Assembly: GCA_963697675.1 (NCBI GenBank)
Contig: CAVOOW010000006.1
Location: forward strand, 62,001-126,000
DNA: 64,000 nt
Source: CAVOOW01 sp963697675
GTDB lineage: Bacteria > Actinomycetota > Actinomycetes > JACCUZ01
Direction of reading: 5' to 3'
The position numbers were made by a program, and so were the translations under genes. Under the pieces are notes generated by a model, which did no database searches, had not been told where the DNA came from, and saw nothing but the letters and a program-made list of their open reading frames with translations. Shown piece after piece: positions 47,178-56,335 of the stretch. Within the stretch, counting starts at the first letter, position 1. Every line of letters begins with the position of its first letter.

Positions 47178-47819
47178 TCAAGCAACCAGGGCGCTGATCC
47201 ACATCTGCCCCAGCCACGTCTGGAACCGCTCGTCCGACCAGCCGCGTTCGTTGACCAGCCGCTGCCACAGCACACCGTCGGTGCTGGCCCACATGATGTC
47301 CCGGCAGTCCTGCTCGCTCACGGCGAGCTGGCCCGTCGCGGCCGCCTCCCGCGCCATCACACTGAGGCCTTCGAGGCGCTGCCGCCCGATCTCGGCCAGC
47401 ATCTCGGCGGCCGCCGGCTCGCTCGCCGCGGCGCCCTGCATGGCGAGCAGGAACGGCACGATGCGGCGCGCGGTCTGCGTGAACACCGCCGCCTGCATCG
47501 TGAGGCGACGGGCGAGGTCGGGCTCCGCGCGGAGCACGTTGATCTCCGGCCGCTCGTGGTAGGTGATCTCCTCGTCGTCGCCACCGATCGTCACGTCCCA
47601 CGCCCGGTGCAGCAACGTCGCCTTGTTGCCGAACGCGCTGTAGACGGTCTCTACGGACACCCCGGCGGACCGAGCGACGTCGGCGATCGTCGTGCGCCCG
47701 TAGCCCTGCTCGATGAACAGCGCGCGGGCGGCATCGAGCACCGCACGCCGGGTCTCGCGCGCCTGGGCCTGGCGTCGGGACGAGTCGTACGTACGAAGCT
47801 TCTTGACAGGTTCACTCAT
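47178..47819 (-). CDS. TetR-family transcriptional regulator
   Basis: 213 residues. N-terminal helix-turn-helix: ETRRAVLDAARALFIEQGYG followed by TTIADVARSAGVSVETVYSAFGNKATLLHRA (residues 22-70), then an all-helical ligand domain with a PFLLAMQGAAASEPAAAEML loop. Divergent from a methyltransferase with an AT-rich gap of about 50 bp, so it probably represses that gene and itself. ATG 47819. Confidence 0.9.
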   Translation of the reverse strand: MSEPVKKLRTYDSSRRQAQARETRRAVLDAARALFIEQGYGRTTIADVARSAGVSVETVYSAFGNKATLLHRAWDVTIGGDDEEITYHERPEINVLRAEPDLARRLTMQAAVFTQTARRIVPFLLAMQGAAASEPAAAEMLAEIGRQRLEGLSVMAREAAATGQLAVSEQDCRDIMWASTDGVLWQRLVNERGWSDERFQTWLGQMWISALVA

Positions 47820-47872
47820 ATCGATACATCATAACTGTATTCATTATAGTCAACCTGTATTGGATGTGCGGA
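47820..47872. promoter_or_regulatory. AT-rich divergent promoter between tetR and methyltransferase
   Basis: The gap is far more AT-rich than its surroundings. ATACATCATAACTGTAT (47824-47840) is an imperfect palindrome (ATACA-N7-TGTAT) suited to a TetR operator; TATAGT on the plus strand and TTGACT/TATGAT-like elements on the minus strand overlap it. Confidence 0.5.
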
Positions 47873-48697
47873 ATGACCACCACAACCTTCGACTGGACAA
47901 GTGTCGCCCCGTCCTGGAGCAGCCACCGCGCCCACGTCGAGCAGATGAAGGACGGGCTCACCCGCGATCTGCTCGAGTCGCTGGACCTGCAGCCCGGCGA
48001 GCGGGTCCTCGAGCTGGGGGCCGGCACCGGCGACCTCGCCCGGCGGCTCGCGCGAGCCGTCGGCCCGACCGGGAGCGTCCTGGCGACCGACATCGCCGAC
48101 GGCATGGTCGAGCTGCTGCGTGAGACGACGGCAGGCGTGCCCAACGTCGAGGTGAGCCGGCTCGACGCGCTCGACATCGCCGTTCCCGACGGCTCGGTCG
48201 ACGCGATCGTGTTCCGGATGGGCCTGATGTTCGTCGCCGAGCCGGAGCGAGCGCTCGCCGAGTGCCGCCGCGTGCTGGCGCCGCTCGGACGGCTCTCCGT
48301 CGCCGTCTGGGCCGGACCCGAGCACAACCCCTGGCTCGCGTCGGTCGGCATGTCCGTCATGATGCACGGCTTGTGGGCCGGCGGGCCGCCCACCTCACCG
48401 GGGGCGGTGTTCTCGTTGGCCGACCCGGCGGCGCTCGAGGACCTGGTGTCGGCCGCCGGCTTTGCCGACGTCGTCGTCCGCGAGGTCGAGACGCCGGCCA
48501 GATTCAGCAGTCCAGAGGAGCACTTCGAGGTCGTGGGCGGCCTGGCCGGTCCGGTGTCCGCCGCGCTCGCCGGCGCAGACGCGGACAGCCTCGCCGCCAT
48601 CCGTGCAACGACAGCGAAGGCGGTCGAGCGGTTCCGCACCGAGGACGGCCTGGTCGTTCCCGGGCTGGCGCTGCTCTGCACCGCGAAGGCCGCTTGA
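47873..48697 (+). CDS. SAM-dependent methyltransferase (class I)
   Basis: 274 residues. Motif I LELGAGTGDLARRLARAVGP and following GSVLATDIADGMVELLRETT bind S-adenosylmethionine; VPDGSVDAIVFRMGLMFVAE and LAPLGRLSVAVWAGPEHNPW match the UbiE/Methyltransf_11 group. Start ATG 47873 (MTTTTFDWTSVAPSWSSHRA) is chosen over ATG 47864. Substrate unknown. Likely controlled by the divergent TetR protein. Confidence 0.87.
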   Translation: MTTTTFDWTSVAPSWSSHRAHVEQMKDGLTRDLLESLDLQPGERVLELGAGTGDLARRLARAVGPTGSVLATDIADGMVELLRETTAGVPNVEVSRLDALDIAVPDGSVDAIVFRMGLMFVAEPERALAECRRVLAPLGRLSVAVWAGPEHNPWLASVGMSVMMHGLWAGGPPTSPGAVFSLADPAALEDLVSAAGFADVVVREVETPARFSSPEEHFEVVGGLAGPVSAALAGADADSLAAIRATTAKAVERFRTEDGLVVPGLALLCTAKAA

Positions 48698-48727
48698 CCC
48701 AGACAGCAGTCCACACGCCCAGCCGAA

Positions 48728-48779
48728 GAGCGACCTTTCCGCGCCAACACGCCGGCGTGTCGGCGCAGGAAGGTCGCTC
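48728..48779. terminator. 26-bp hairpin (ACACGCCGGCGTGT family), copy 1
   Basis: Arms 48728-48753 and 48754-48779 meet without a loop at ACACGCC|GGCGTGT and end GAGCGACCTTTCC / GGAAGGTCGCTC, with three mismatches. It lies between the convergent methyltransferase and GT39 stops. A second copy with the same 26-bp arms is at 50985-51036, on the other side of the GT39 gene. Confidence 0.75.
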
Positions 48780-48795
48780 GGTGCGCAGCTGTGCG

Positions 48796-50890
48796 TCAGG
48801 TCGTGGCCGTCGCGCCGGTGAGGTCGTAGACAGTCGTGCTGCCCACCGTGGTCGCCGGGTAGTTCGCCGCGACCCAGCTGGCGATCTCTTGCGAGGCGTT
48901 GCTGCCGCTCGAAGCCTGCATACCGACTCCGCCGCCGACGAAGTAGTGGATCTTGCCCTCACTCACCAGCTGCTGGAACTGCGCGAGGGTCGGCGACGGG
49001 TCGCTGCCGTTGAAGCCGCCGATGGCCATGACCGGGTCACCGGTCGCCAGCTGGTAGCCGGACGCGTTGTTGGACCCGATCGTTGCGGCGACCCAGGTGT
49101 ACGAGCCGGCATCGGCTTGCAGCAGCCTCACCAGTGCGGCACTGGGGCTGCTGCCCTGCAGCAGGCCTCCCGCACCTCCTCCGCCGGTCCCGCCGAATCC
49201 GCCAATCGCACCGCCGGCTCCGCCGGTGCCACCGCCGGGAGCCGTCGGCGCCGTCGTACCCAGTCCTCCGGTCTGACCCTGGCCACCCGGCAGAGCCACC
49301 CGGCGCCTGTCCGGCTCCGAACGCCCGCCCGCCGCCAGGACCACCGGCCCCAACACCTCCACCGGGACCGCCGAAGCCACCTCCGGAGACCGTCGGACCG
49401 GCTGTCACGATCGACCCGCTGCGCGGAGTCGCCACGGTCTGCACGGCGTAGGCGCTCGGCCCGGCCAGAGCGGTGATCAGGCCCGCGATCGCGACGGCCA
49501 GCGCCGCACGACGCGGCAACCAGGTGACGCCGAGCAGGAGCACCGCCAGCGCGACACCGACGACTGGCACGACCGTCGCGAGCCACGGCTGGAAGTCGGC
49601 GGACCGGGCCAGCAGCACGTGAGCCCACAACGACGTCACTGCAAGGGTGCCGGCGAGGATCGAGCGGGACACGACGTCGGCCCGGCGGCGCCAGAGCAGC
49701 GTTGCCGTGATGCCGACGATGGCCGCAACCGCAGGCGCCAGCGCGACCGTGTAGTACGCGTGGAAGATGCCCTTCATGAAGCTGAAGACCAGCCCGGTGA
49801 CGAGCAGCCACAGCCCCCACAGCAGCAGCGCCGCACGGGTGCGGTCGGTGCGCGGCGCGCGCCAGGTCACCCAGAGCCCGGCCACCAGCAGGATCAGCGC
49901 CGCTGGCAGCAGCCAGGCGATCTGCCCGCCGATCTCGGAGCTGAACATCCGCGTCCAGCCGGTCTCGCCCCACATGTTGCCCATGCTGACGCTGCCGGTC
50001 TCTGAGCCGGTCAACCGGCCGAATCCGTTGTAGCCCAACGTCAATTCGAGGATGCTGTTGCGCTGCGAGCCGCCGATGTACGGCCTGGCGGACGCCGGGA
50101 TGAGCGAGACGATGGCGACCCACCAACCGGCGGCGACGACGAGTGCTCCGCCGGCGGCGAGCAGCGCTGCGATGCGGCGACGCAAGGTCGTCGGCGCGGC
50201 GACGAGGTAGACGATCGCAAAGGCCGGCACGACCAGCAGGGCTTGCAGCATCTTGGTGAGGAATCCGAAGCCGACCAGTGCGCCGGCGAACATCAGCCAG
50301 CGCGGGCTCGCCGTCTCGACGGCGCGCACCGTTGCATACGCGCCCGCGACCAGCAGCAGCACGAGCAACGCGTCAGGGTTGTTGAAGCGGAACATGAGTA
50401 CGGCGATGGGGGTGAGCGCGAGAACCGCCCCTGCCGTCAGTCCGGCAGCCGGTCCGGACCAGCGCCGGACGCTCGCATAGAGCAACCCCACGGCGGCGAC
50501 ACCCTCGAGTGCTTGTGGCACGAGGATGCTCCAGCTGTTCACTCCGAACAGTCGGGCGGACGCGGCCATCACCCACAGAGATGCGGGAGTCTTGTCGACG
50601 GTGATCGAGTTGGCTGCGTCGGACGAGCCGAAGAAGAATGCCTTCCAGCTCGCCGATCCGGCCTGCGCGGCGGCGGAGTAGAAGCTGTTCGCCCATCCGG
50701 AGGCGCCGAGGCCCCAGATGTAGAGCACCGCGGTCGCGCCGAGCAGGGCGAGCAAGCCCGGACGCGCCCACGCTGGGTCGTCCAGGGAGCCGCGCAGCAC
50801 GCGATTCGTCAGTGGGCGGCGAGGCGCGTCGACGCCCGGTGCGGCCAGGTCGGTTGCGTGCGTGGTCGGTTCATCAAGTGTCGTCGTCAT
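48796..50890 (-). CDS. GT39/ArnT-like membrane glycosyltransferase (one frameshift near 49287)
   Basis: About 698 residues, polyprenyl-phosphate-sugar-dependent glycosyltransferase of the plasma membrane with about 11-12 spans. Start ATG 50890 (MTTTLDEPTTHATDL). Seen: LLGATAVLYIWGLGASGWAN, the luminal loop ASWKAFFFGSSDAANSITVD with the acidic residue typical of the family, RFNNPDALLVLLLVAGAY, KMLQALLVVPAF, YIGGSQRNSILELTLGYNG. A Gly-rich linker (about residues 520-590, GGFGGPGGGVGAGGPGG) leads to an extracytoplasmic domain with LLQADAGSYTWVAATIGSNN and YFVGGGVGMQ. Removing one base at 49287 keeps the linker in frame. The GT2-GtrA gene on the other side of a repeat region is its usual partner and would supply the lipid-linked sugar. 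Confidence 0.87.
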
Positions 50891-50984
50891 GGGAGCGAGC
50901 ATCGAAGCGACCACTGCGCACTCGCTGTGCCCTCGCTGTGCGAGTCCTGCCGATCCACCCATCTCGTCCGTGACCGGCATTGGT

Positions 50985-51036
50985 GCGCGACCTTGCGGCC
51001 GCGACACGCCGGCGTGTCGGAGCCGAAAGGTCGCGC
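50985..51036. repeat. 26-bp hairpin (ACACGCCGGCGTGT family), copy 2
   Basis: Arms 50985-51010 and 51011-51036, three mismatches, same centre ACACGCCGGCGTGT and same GCGACCTT / AAGGTCGC ends as the copy at 48728. This copy is in the divergent gap between GT39 and GT2-GtrA and runs directly into a 20-bp tandem repeat. Confidence 0.75.
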
Positions 51037-51120
51037 GTCGGGCCAGGTGGTCGCGCGACGGGCCAGGTGGTCGCGCGACGGGGCTGGTCGTCACGCGACG
51101 GGGCTGGTCGTCACTCAGAG
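51021..51120. repeat. 20-bp tandem repeat, five units
   Basis: Exact 20-bp period: a degenerate unit at 51021-51040, GGCCAGGTGGTCGCGCGACG twice (51041-51080), GGGCTGGTCGTCACGCGACG (51081-51100) and a decayed unit to 51120. Each core contains the palindrome TCGCGCGA or a variant. It ends 55 bp before the GT2-GtrA ATG and is within the divergent promoter gap. Confidence 0.85.
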
Positions 51121-51175
51121 GGGACGCACAGGCGGTGCACAACGGATCGTCAGTCCCGCCACCCACGTTGACTGC

Positions 51176-52480
51176 ATGACGACCACCGCAACCACTGACA
51201 ACGTACTCGAAAGCGATGCCACCGACGAACCGGCGAACCAGGTGTACGAACGGTTCGACCCGCTGCCGACGCATGTCGGTGCACCCGCACCAGTGCTGGA
51301 CCTGGTGATCCCCGTCTACAACGAGGAGATCGACCTGGAGCCCTGCGTGCGTCGCCTGCGCGGACACCTGAGCTCGAGCTTTCCCTATGCCTTTCGCCTC
51401 ACCATTGCCGACAACGCGAGTACCGACGCCACGCATGCGATTGCCGTTCGGCTGGCCAGGGAGCTGCCCGAGGTGGCTGTGGTGCACCTCGCGGATAAGG
51501 GCCGCGGCCGGGCGCTGCGCACCGTGTGGCTGGCTTCCGACGCCGTCGTGCTCGCGTACACCGACGTCGACCTGTCGACGGACCTCAATGCCTTGCTGCC
51601 GCTCGTCGCCCCGCTGATCAGCGGCCACTCGGACCTGGCCGTCGGCACCCGGCTGGCACGCGGCTCCCGGGTCGTGCGCGGCACGAAACGCGAACTGATC
51701 TCGCGCGGCTACAACCTGCTGCTCCGCGGCACGTTGTCGGCGCGGTTCAGCGACGCCCAGTGCGGATTCAAAGCCATCCGCTCCGACGTGGCGAGACGAC
51801 TGCTGCCGCTGGTCGAGGACACCGGGTGGTTCTTCGACACGGAGCTGCTCGTCCTCGCCGAGCGGGTCGGGCTGCGTTTGCACGAGGTGCCCGTCGACTG
51901 GGTGGACGACCCGGACAGCCGTGTCGACATCGTCTCGACCGCGCTCGCGGATCTGCGCGGCATCGCGCGCGTCGGGCGGGCGCTGGCCAGCGGGCGGCTG
52001 CCGGTCGGCGACCTGCGCGCGCAGCTCGGCCGGGCCCCGCTGGAGCCTCGCGGCAGCGACGTGCCCGGCGCCCTGACCCGCGAGCTGGTGCGCTTCGCAG
52101 CAGTCGGTGTGGCGAGCACGCTCGCCTATCTGGCGCTGTTCGTGCTGCTGCAGCCCGGCGTGGGTGGTCAGGCGGCGAACCTGCTGGCCCTGTTCGTCAC
52201 AGCGGTGGCGAACACGTCGGCGAACCGTCGCTTCACGTTCGGCGTGCGGGGACACGCGAAGCGAGCAACGCATCAGGCGCAGGGTCTGCTCGTCTTCGCA
52301 CTCGGGCTGGGGCTCACCAGCGGGTCGCTTGCTCTGCTGCACGCGAGCGGCGTCACCACTCGTACGACCGAAGCCTTGGTCCTGGTCTCGGCGAACCTGC
52401 TCGCGACGCTGCTGCGCTTCCTGCTGCTGCGCACGTGGGTGTTCGGCCGCCGGCCCTCGACCGCCCAGCAACCCGCCTAG
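51176..52480 (+). CDS. Bifunctional GT2 glycosyltransferase / GtrA-family flippase
   Basis: 434 residues. N-terminal GT2 domain of the polyprenyl-phosphate mannose/glucose synthase type: LDLVIPVYNEEIDLEPCVRR, TIADNASTDATHAIA, YTDVDLSTDLNALLP (DxD-like), DAQCGFKAIRSDVARRLLP and TGWFFDTELLVLAERVGLRL. The C-terminal about 130 residues are GtrA-like with four membrane spans, including RFAAVGVASTLAYLALFVLL and NRRFTFGV. It loads a sugar on a lipid carrier at the cytoplasmic face and probably helps flip it to the GT39 enzyme. Start ATG 51176. Confidence 0.9.
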   Translation: MTTTATTDNVLESDATDEPANQVYERFDPLPTHVGAPAPVLDLVIPVYNEEIDLEPCVRRLRGHLSSSFPYAFRLTIADNASTDATHAIAVRLARELPEVAVVHLADKGRGRALRTVWLASDAVVLAYTDVDLSTDLNALLPLVAPLISGHSDLAVGTRLARGSRVVRGTKRELISRGYNLLLRGTLSARFSDAQCGFKAIRSDVARRLLPLVEDTGWFFDTELLVLAERVGLRLHEVPVDWVDDPDSRVDIVSTALADLRGIARVGRALASGRLPVGDLRAQLGRAPLEPRGSDVPGALTRELVRFAAVGVASTLAYLALFVLLQPGVGGQAANLLALFVTAVANTSANRRFTFGVRGHAKRATHQAQGLLVFALGLGLTSGSLALLHASGVTTRTTEALVLVSANLLATLLRFLLLRTWVFGRRPSTAQQPA

Positions 52481-52851
52481 AGGTAGAGACCCGTCCCGCC
52501 GTCGGCGAGCCGTTCGGCTGCGACGGCGTGGATGTCCCGCTCGCGCAGCAGGACGTAGGCGCGGCCGCGCACCTCGACCTCGGAGCGGTCATCGCCGTCG
52601 AAGAGCACCCGGTCGCCCACCTCGACGGTGCGCACGTTGGCTCCGACCGCCACGACCTCGGCCCAGGACAGCCGCTTGCCCATCTGTGCGGTGGCCGGGA
52701 TCACGATGCCGGACGTCGACCGGCGCTCGCCCTGCTCACCGTCCATCGACACGAGCACCCGGTCGTGCAGCATGCGGATCGGCAGCTTGTCGTCGAGGGC
52801 AGCGGCCTTCGCGGACTTCGCGCGGATCGGGCTGGCGGCACTCGTGCTCAC
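52477..52851 (-). CDS. GroES-like co-chaperonin, orphan
   Basis: 124 residues. The GroES fold is seen from about residue 25: IRMLHDRVLVSMDGEQGERR, TSGIVIPATAQMGKRLSWAE, VVAVGANVRTVEVGDRVLFD and YVLLRERDIHAVAAERL. A charged extension of about 24 residues precedes it, and the mobile loop is altered. GTG 52851 is chosen (VSTSAASPIRAKSAK). No groEL is adjacent, so it is a divergent paralogue rather than the main groES. Its stop shares CTAG with the convergent GT2-GtrA stop. It lies 20 bp after the sulfatase. Confidence 0.85.
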   Translation of the reverse strand: MSTSAASPIRAKSAKAAALDDKLPIRMLHDRVLVSMDGEQGERRSTSGIVIPATAQMGKRLSWAEVVAVGANVRTVEVGDRVLFDGDDRSEVEVRGRAYVLLRERDIHAVAAERLADGGTGLYL

Positions 52852-52870
52852 GCTGAGAACCGTACCCGGA

Positions 52871-54354
52871 TCACCAGTGAAAGTCCGGTGGCATCGGCCT
52901 GCAGGCCTGCTTCGCCTTGGCCCGCAGGCTCGCCAGCACGGCGGCCTGCGCCGGGTCGCTGGCCAGGTTGTGCAGCTCCCCCGGGTCGTTGGGCACGGAG
53001 TAGAGCTCCTCCTCGCCGGTCGCGTAGTGCGCGAAGAGCCAGTCGTTGTCCCGCCAACCGCAGTAGGGCGGGCGGCAGTAGCTTCTTGCTGTACGCGGCC
53101 TCGAGCAACAGCGCCGCTCCGCCGCTGATCGCCCAGCAGGGACTGCCCGTCGGTCTTCATCGTGGTGCCGGCGGCGTCCGCGATCGTGGCTGCGATGTCG
53201 ACGTTGCCGGTCAGCCGGTTGTCGACCACACCGGCACGGACTCTGCCGTCCCAGCGGATCACCAGCGGGATCGAGGTCGCCTGCTGGTAGGGGACGTTCT
53301 TGCCGATGATGCGGTGGTCGCCGTCGAGATAGCCGTTGTCCGACATGAACACGATCAGCGTGTCGCGCAGCCGGTCGCTGTGCTGGAGTGCCGCGACGAT
53401 GGCACTCACGGCGTCGTCCACCGCGATCAGCGACTCGCCCTGCCCCTCGCGCACACGGTCGACCTGCGCCTGCGGGATGATCGGCCGACCGTGCAGGTAG
53501 TTGGGCTTGTCGTCGACGGATGCGGTCGAGCTGAGGCCGGTCGGTAGGTCGGCAGCTTGCCCTTGAGAGCTCCCACGTCGCGCGGCGCCGCGAGCCATGG
53601 GGCGTGCGGCGCGTAGGGCGCGAAGTAGAGGAACAGCGACTTGTCGCGCGGGGTCGACCAGATGAAGTTGACCGCGCGATGGGCCAGCACGTCGGTCGAG
53701 TAGTTCTCGGCACCCCAGCCGTAGAACTTCGGCGAGTTGCCGAGGCGGTAGTTGTAGTAGGCGCCCGACGCGTCCTGGACTCGGAAGCCCTGGAAGTCGT
53801 TCCAGCCCACCGGTGTGTAACCGGGCGGCGCCTGCTCGGCCGAACTGGTTGAGGTACTTGCCGATCAGCGCCGTGCGATAGCCGGCCTTCTGGAGGTTCA
53901 CGGCGATCGTCCGCTTCTCGTCGCCGTGCTTGACGAAGGCGCGCCAGCCCCCGTTCTTGCCGTCGTTGGTCCACACGCCGTTGTCGTGGCTGTAGAGCCC
54001 GGTGAGGATCGTCGAGCGCGACGGGCAGCACAGCGAGTTGGGGACGTGGGCCTCGGTGAACCGGGTGCCCTGATCGACCAGCAACCGGCGCACCGAGGGC
54101 ATCGACATCAGCGTGTCGCTGCGCTGGTCGTCGGTGAGGATGACCACGACGTCCGGGTTGGTGCGGGTGAGTGCTCCGATGCTGACGGGCTGCGCGTCGT
54201 CCGCGCCGGTGAGCGCCAGCGGGGCGAGCATCGCGATGGCCGCAGTGAGCAGCACAGCCCCGCGCAGCCGGACCGCCGAGCGGCCCGACGGGGAGCGCAA
54301 CGCCCTGGTCAGCCGACCCAGGCGCGTACGCACCGTCTTGGCGAGGTGATGCAT
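52871..54354 (-). pseudogene. Secreted sulfatase (about four frameshifts)
   Basis: About 495 residues when joined. The N-terminus has a membrane/signal segment LRGAVLLTAAIAMLAPLALT, then DVVVILTDDQRSDTLMSMPS (metal site) and NSLCCPSRSTILTGLYSHDN, whose second Cys in CxPSR is converted to formylglycine. Further pieces: GWNDFQGFRVQDASGAYYNY, FLYFAPYAPHAPWLAAPRDV, DTLIVFMSDNGYLDGDHRII (metal Asp/Asn), QATSIPLVIRWDGRVRAG and a C-terminal EEELYSVPNDPGELHNLASD. Frames change near 53848, 53535, 53125 and 53065. Start ATG 54354 is a choice; the frame also opens upstream. It cleaves a sulfate ester outside the membrane; substrate unknown. Confidence 0.82.
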
Positions 54355-54479
54355 CCGCCGAAACAACCCGCCTTCATTCGGGACGAGTTCACCGTCCGCC
54401 GTGGTCCTGTCTATGCCTGAAGGGTAGACGGCCAGCCGGCCGAACAACACTTGGAGCGCAGGTCAGGCCCGCGTGCGCT

Positions 54480-54737
54480 CTAGCGGCCGCGGCGCCAGAA
54501 GATCAGTCCGATGAGCGCGAGAAGGCCCACTGACAGGGCAACCGCGCGCGCCGTACGCAGGCCGGTCTCGGGGTCGATCACCTGGGCCTTCGCGGCCGCG
54601 ACCTGCCGGCGAGCCAGGTTCGCGGGCGTGACGCGGTCGGCGATGACATCGACCGTGACCTGCAGGCGTTGGCGGGTGCGCTCGATGTCGGCCTCGATCT
54701 CGGCCGCTGTGCGGGCGGGCTTCGACTCGGTCGCCAT
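54480..54737 (-). CDS. DUF3618 small membrane protein
   Basis: 85 residues. RTAAEIEADIERTRQRLQVT at the N-terminus is the DUF3618 signature, followed by a linker and one C-terminal membrane helix ARAVALSVGLLALIGLIFW ending in RRGR. ATG 54737 with CGGAGGAG upstream. Tail-anchored, basic tail inside. Function unknown; widespread in actinobacteria. Divergent from bcp. Confidence 0.85.
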   Translation of the reverse strand: MATESKPARTAAEIEADIERTRQRLQVTVDVIADRVTPANLARRQVAAAKAQVIDPETGLRTARAVALSVGLLALIGLIFWRRGR

Positions 54738-54852
54738 CGGTGCTCCTCCGTGAAGGTGGTCGGTCCGGTCGCCCGGGCCTTGCGCGGTGCCCAGACGGGT
54801 GCGGGCCAGCCTATTGGCACCGGCGCCGAACGTGTCGCCTAAGTTTGACGTC

Positions 54853-55323
54853 ATGGCCATCACGCTCGCCCCCGGCGACACCGCACCCGACTTCACCCTG
54901 CCCGACCCGGACGGCAAGTCCGTGACGCTCTCGGACCTGCGCGGGCGCAAGGTGATCGTCTACTTCTACCCCGCCGCATCGACCCCGGGCTGCACCAAGC
55001 AGGCCTGCGACTTCCGCGACAACCTCGCCTCGCTGCAGGGCGCGGGCTACGCCGTGCTCGGCATCTCGCCGGACAAGCAGGCCAAGCAGGCGAAGTTCCG
55101 CGACGAGGAGCACGTGACGTTCCCGCTGCTGTGCGACCCGGACCGGACGGTGCTCGAGGCGTACGGGGCGTACGGCGAGAAGAAGCTGTACGGCAAGACG
55201 GTCACCGGCGTGATCCGGTCGACCTTCGTCATCGACGAGTCCGGCACCATCACCCAGGCGCAGTACAACGTCAAGGCCACCGGTCACGTCGCCAAGCTCC
55301 GCAAGGACCTCGGCCTCCCCTAG
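54853..55323 (+). CDS. bcp: Thioredoxin-dependent thiol peroxidase, Bcp/PrxQ type
   Basis: 156 residues; reduces hydrogen and organic peroxides in the cytosol. Seen: GDTAPDFTLPDPDGKSVTLS, YFYPAASTPGCTKQACDFRD with the peroxidatic Cys in TPGCTK and the resolving Cys five residues later as in PrxQ, GISPDKQAKQAKFRDEEHVT, FPLLCDPDRTVLEAYGAYGE and RSTFVIDESGTI. ATG 54853. Frame intact. Confidence 0.94.
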   Translation: MAITLAPGDTAPDFTLPDPDGKSVTLSDLRGRKVIVYFYPAASTPGCTKQACDFRDNLASLQGAGYAVLGISPDKQAKQAKFRDEEHVTFPLLCDPDRTVLEAYGAYGEKKLYGKTVTGVIRSTFVIDESGTITQAQYNVKATGHVAKLRKDLGLP

Positions 55324-55456
55324 CCCGCTCGCAGTTGACCACGTTTGGTACCCGCAGGCGTCGCGCCAGCAGGCGTGCAGGCCTCTTGAGGCGACAGTTC
55401 GCCTCGTACGGCACTCCGACACCGCTGGAGCCATCCGCGCCTACGATCGGGAGCAA

Positions 55457-55539
55457 GCGGGAGTGGTGTAACCAGGTAGCCACGCCAGATTTAGGTTCTG
55501 GTGCCTTCGGGCGTGGGGGTTCGAATCCCCCCTCCCGCA
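55457..55539 (+). tRNA. tRNA-Leu (anticodon UAG)
   Basis: 83 bases with acceptor stem GCGGGAG/CTCCCGC and discriminator A. Anticodon stem-loop CCAGA-TTTAGGT-TCTGG gives UAG. The long variable arm (TGCCTTCGGGCG) is that of a leucine tRNA, and the T arm is GGGGGTTCGAATCCCCC. CCA is not encoded. Confidence 0.95.
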
Positions 55540-55656
55540 CGCCTCCCGCTCGCGATGCACTTCGCAAAGGCGCAGGTCAGAAGCCTGCCATCGGTCGGAT
55601 TCAGGGCCTCAAGCGGCTCTCTGGTCACAGAATTGGTCACACGTCAGTCGTCGATG

Positions 55657-56034
55657 CTAGCGAGCGCCCGATCCACCTGCTCGGTCTGCTTGGAGCCGCC
55701 GCCACCCGTTCCACGGCCAAGCGCCGTCGATCTCAACCTCCAGTGAGAAACTCAAAACGATGCGGATCAACACGATCAGCCCGAGCACCCCAACGCTTTC
55801 CAGAGACTGATCGACCACGATCGTGCGAATGATGTCGGCGATGATCAATACCTCGAGGCCAAGCAGGATCACCCGCCCCAGGTTCGCGCGCAGCTCTCGG
55901 TACGGGTCAGAGACGTGCGCGGTGAGTTGCTGCGCGAAGCGGGCGAAGGCAACGAGCCCGCCGATGACCATGATTCCCCCACCGACCCCCTCGATGACCT
56001 TCACGACATCGCTGGCGACGCTCTCGTAACTCAT
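55657..56034 (-). CDS. DUF1622 membrane protein
   Basis: 125 residues. Three membrane segments: GGGIMVIGGLVAFARFAQQL, ANLGRVILLGLEVLIIADII and VGVLGLIVLIRIVLSFSLEV; REL-RANLGRVILLGLE and FSLEVEIDGAWPW are typical of DUF1622. ATG 56034. Function unknown. Confidence 0.85.
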   Translation of the reverse strand: MSYESVASDVVKVIEGVGGGIMVIGGLVAFARFAQQLTAHVSDPYRELRANLGRVILLGLEVLIIADIIRTIVVDQSLESVGVLGLIVLIRIVLSFSLEVEIDGAWPWNGWRRLQADRAGGSGAR

Positions 56035-56335
56035 GCGCCCACGCTAACGGGGCAGCTGCCCGCGGCCAGGGCCCCACGCCGGGCCGATGGATCAGGACAA
56101 TGGAGCGCACTTCTCGGGCCGAGAGAGTCCGTCTTCGGTCCGTTTCTGTTTTCGTCGGCGAGCAGGGACCAAGACGACGCTGGAGGCGCGTTCGTGATCA
56201 ATACTGGCTTGGGGTCGCCGCTCAGACGTCCATCGACGACGATCGATTCCGTCAACACACGGTAGCCAGCTGAAGGCATGCGATTGACCGCGTACGGAAG
56301 TCAGTCACAAAGGCCGGACGCCCGCGGCGTCAGTG
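56035..56335. other. Intergenic stretch, no gene seen
   Basis: About 300 bp between the DUF1622 start and the HAD-gene stop. The frames present are short and carry no recognisable motif; no hairpin or repeat of note was seen. Confidence 0.5.

Noticed and set aside
47037..47834. Plus-strand open frame of several hundred residues over the cupin and tetR genes
   Set aside because: Antisense shadow produced by high GC; Arg/His/Val-rich with no domain.
51021..51120. CRISPR array at the regular repeats
   Set aside because: Units abut with no spacers and share a 20-bp period; no cas genes are nearby, so it is a tandem repeat.
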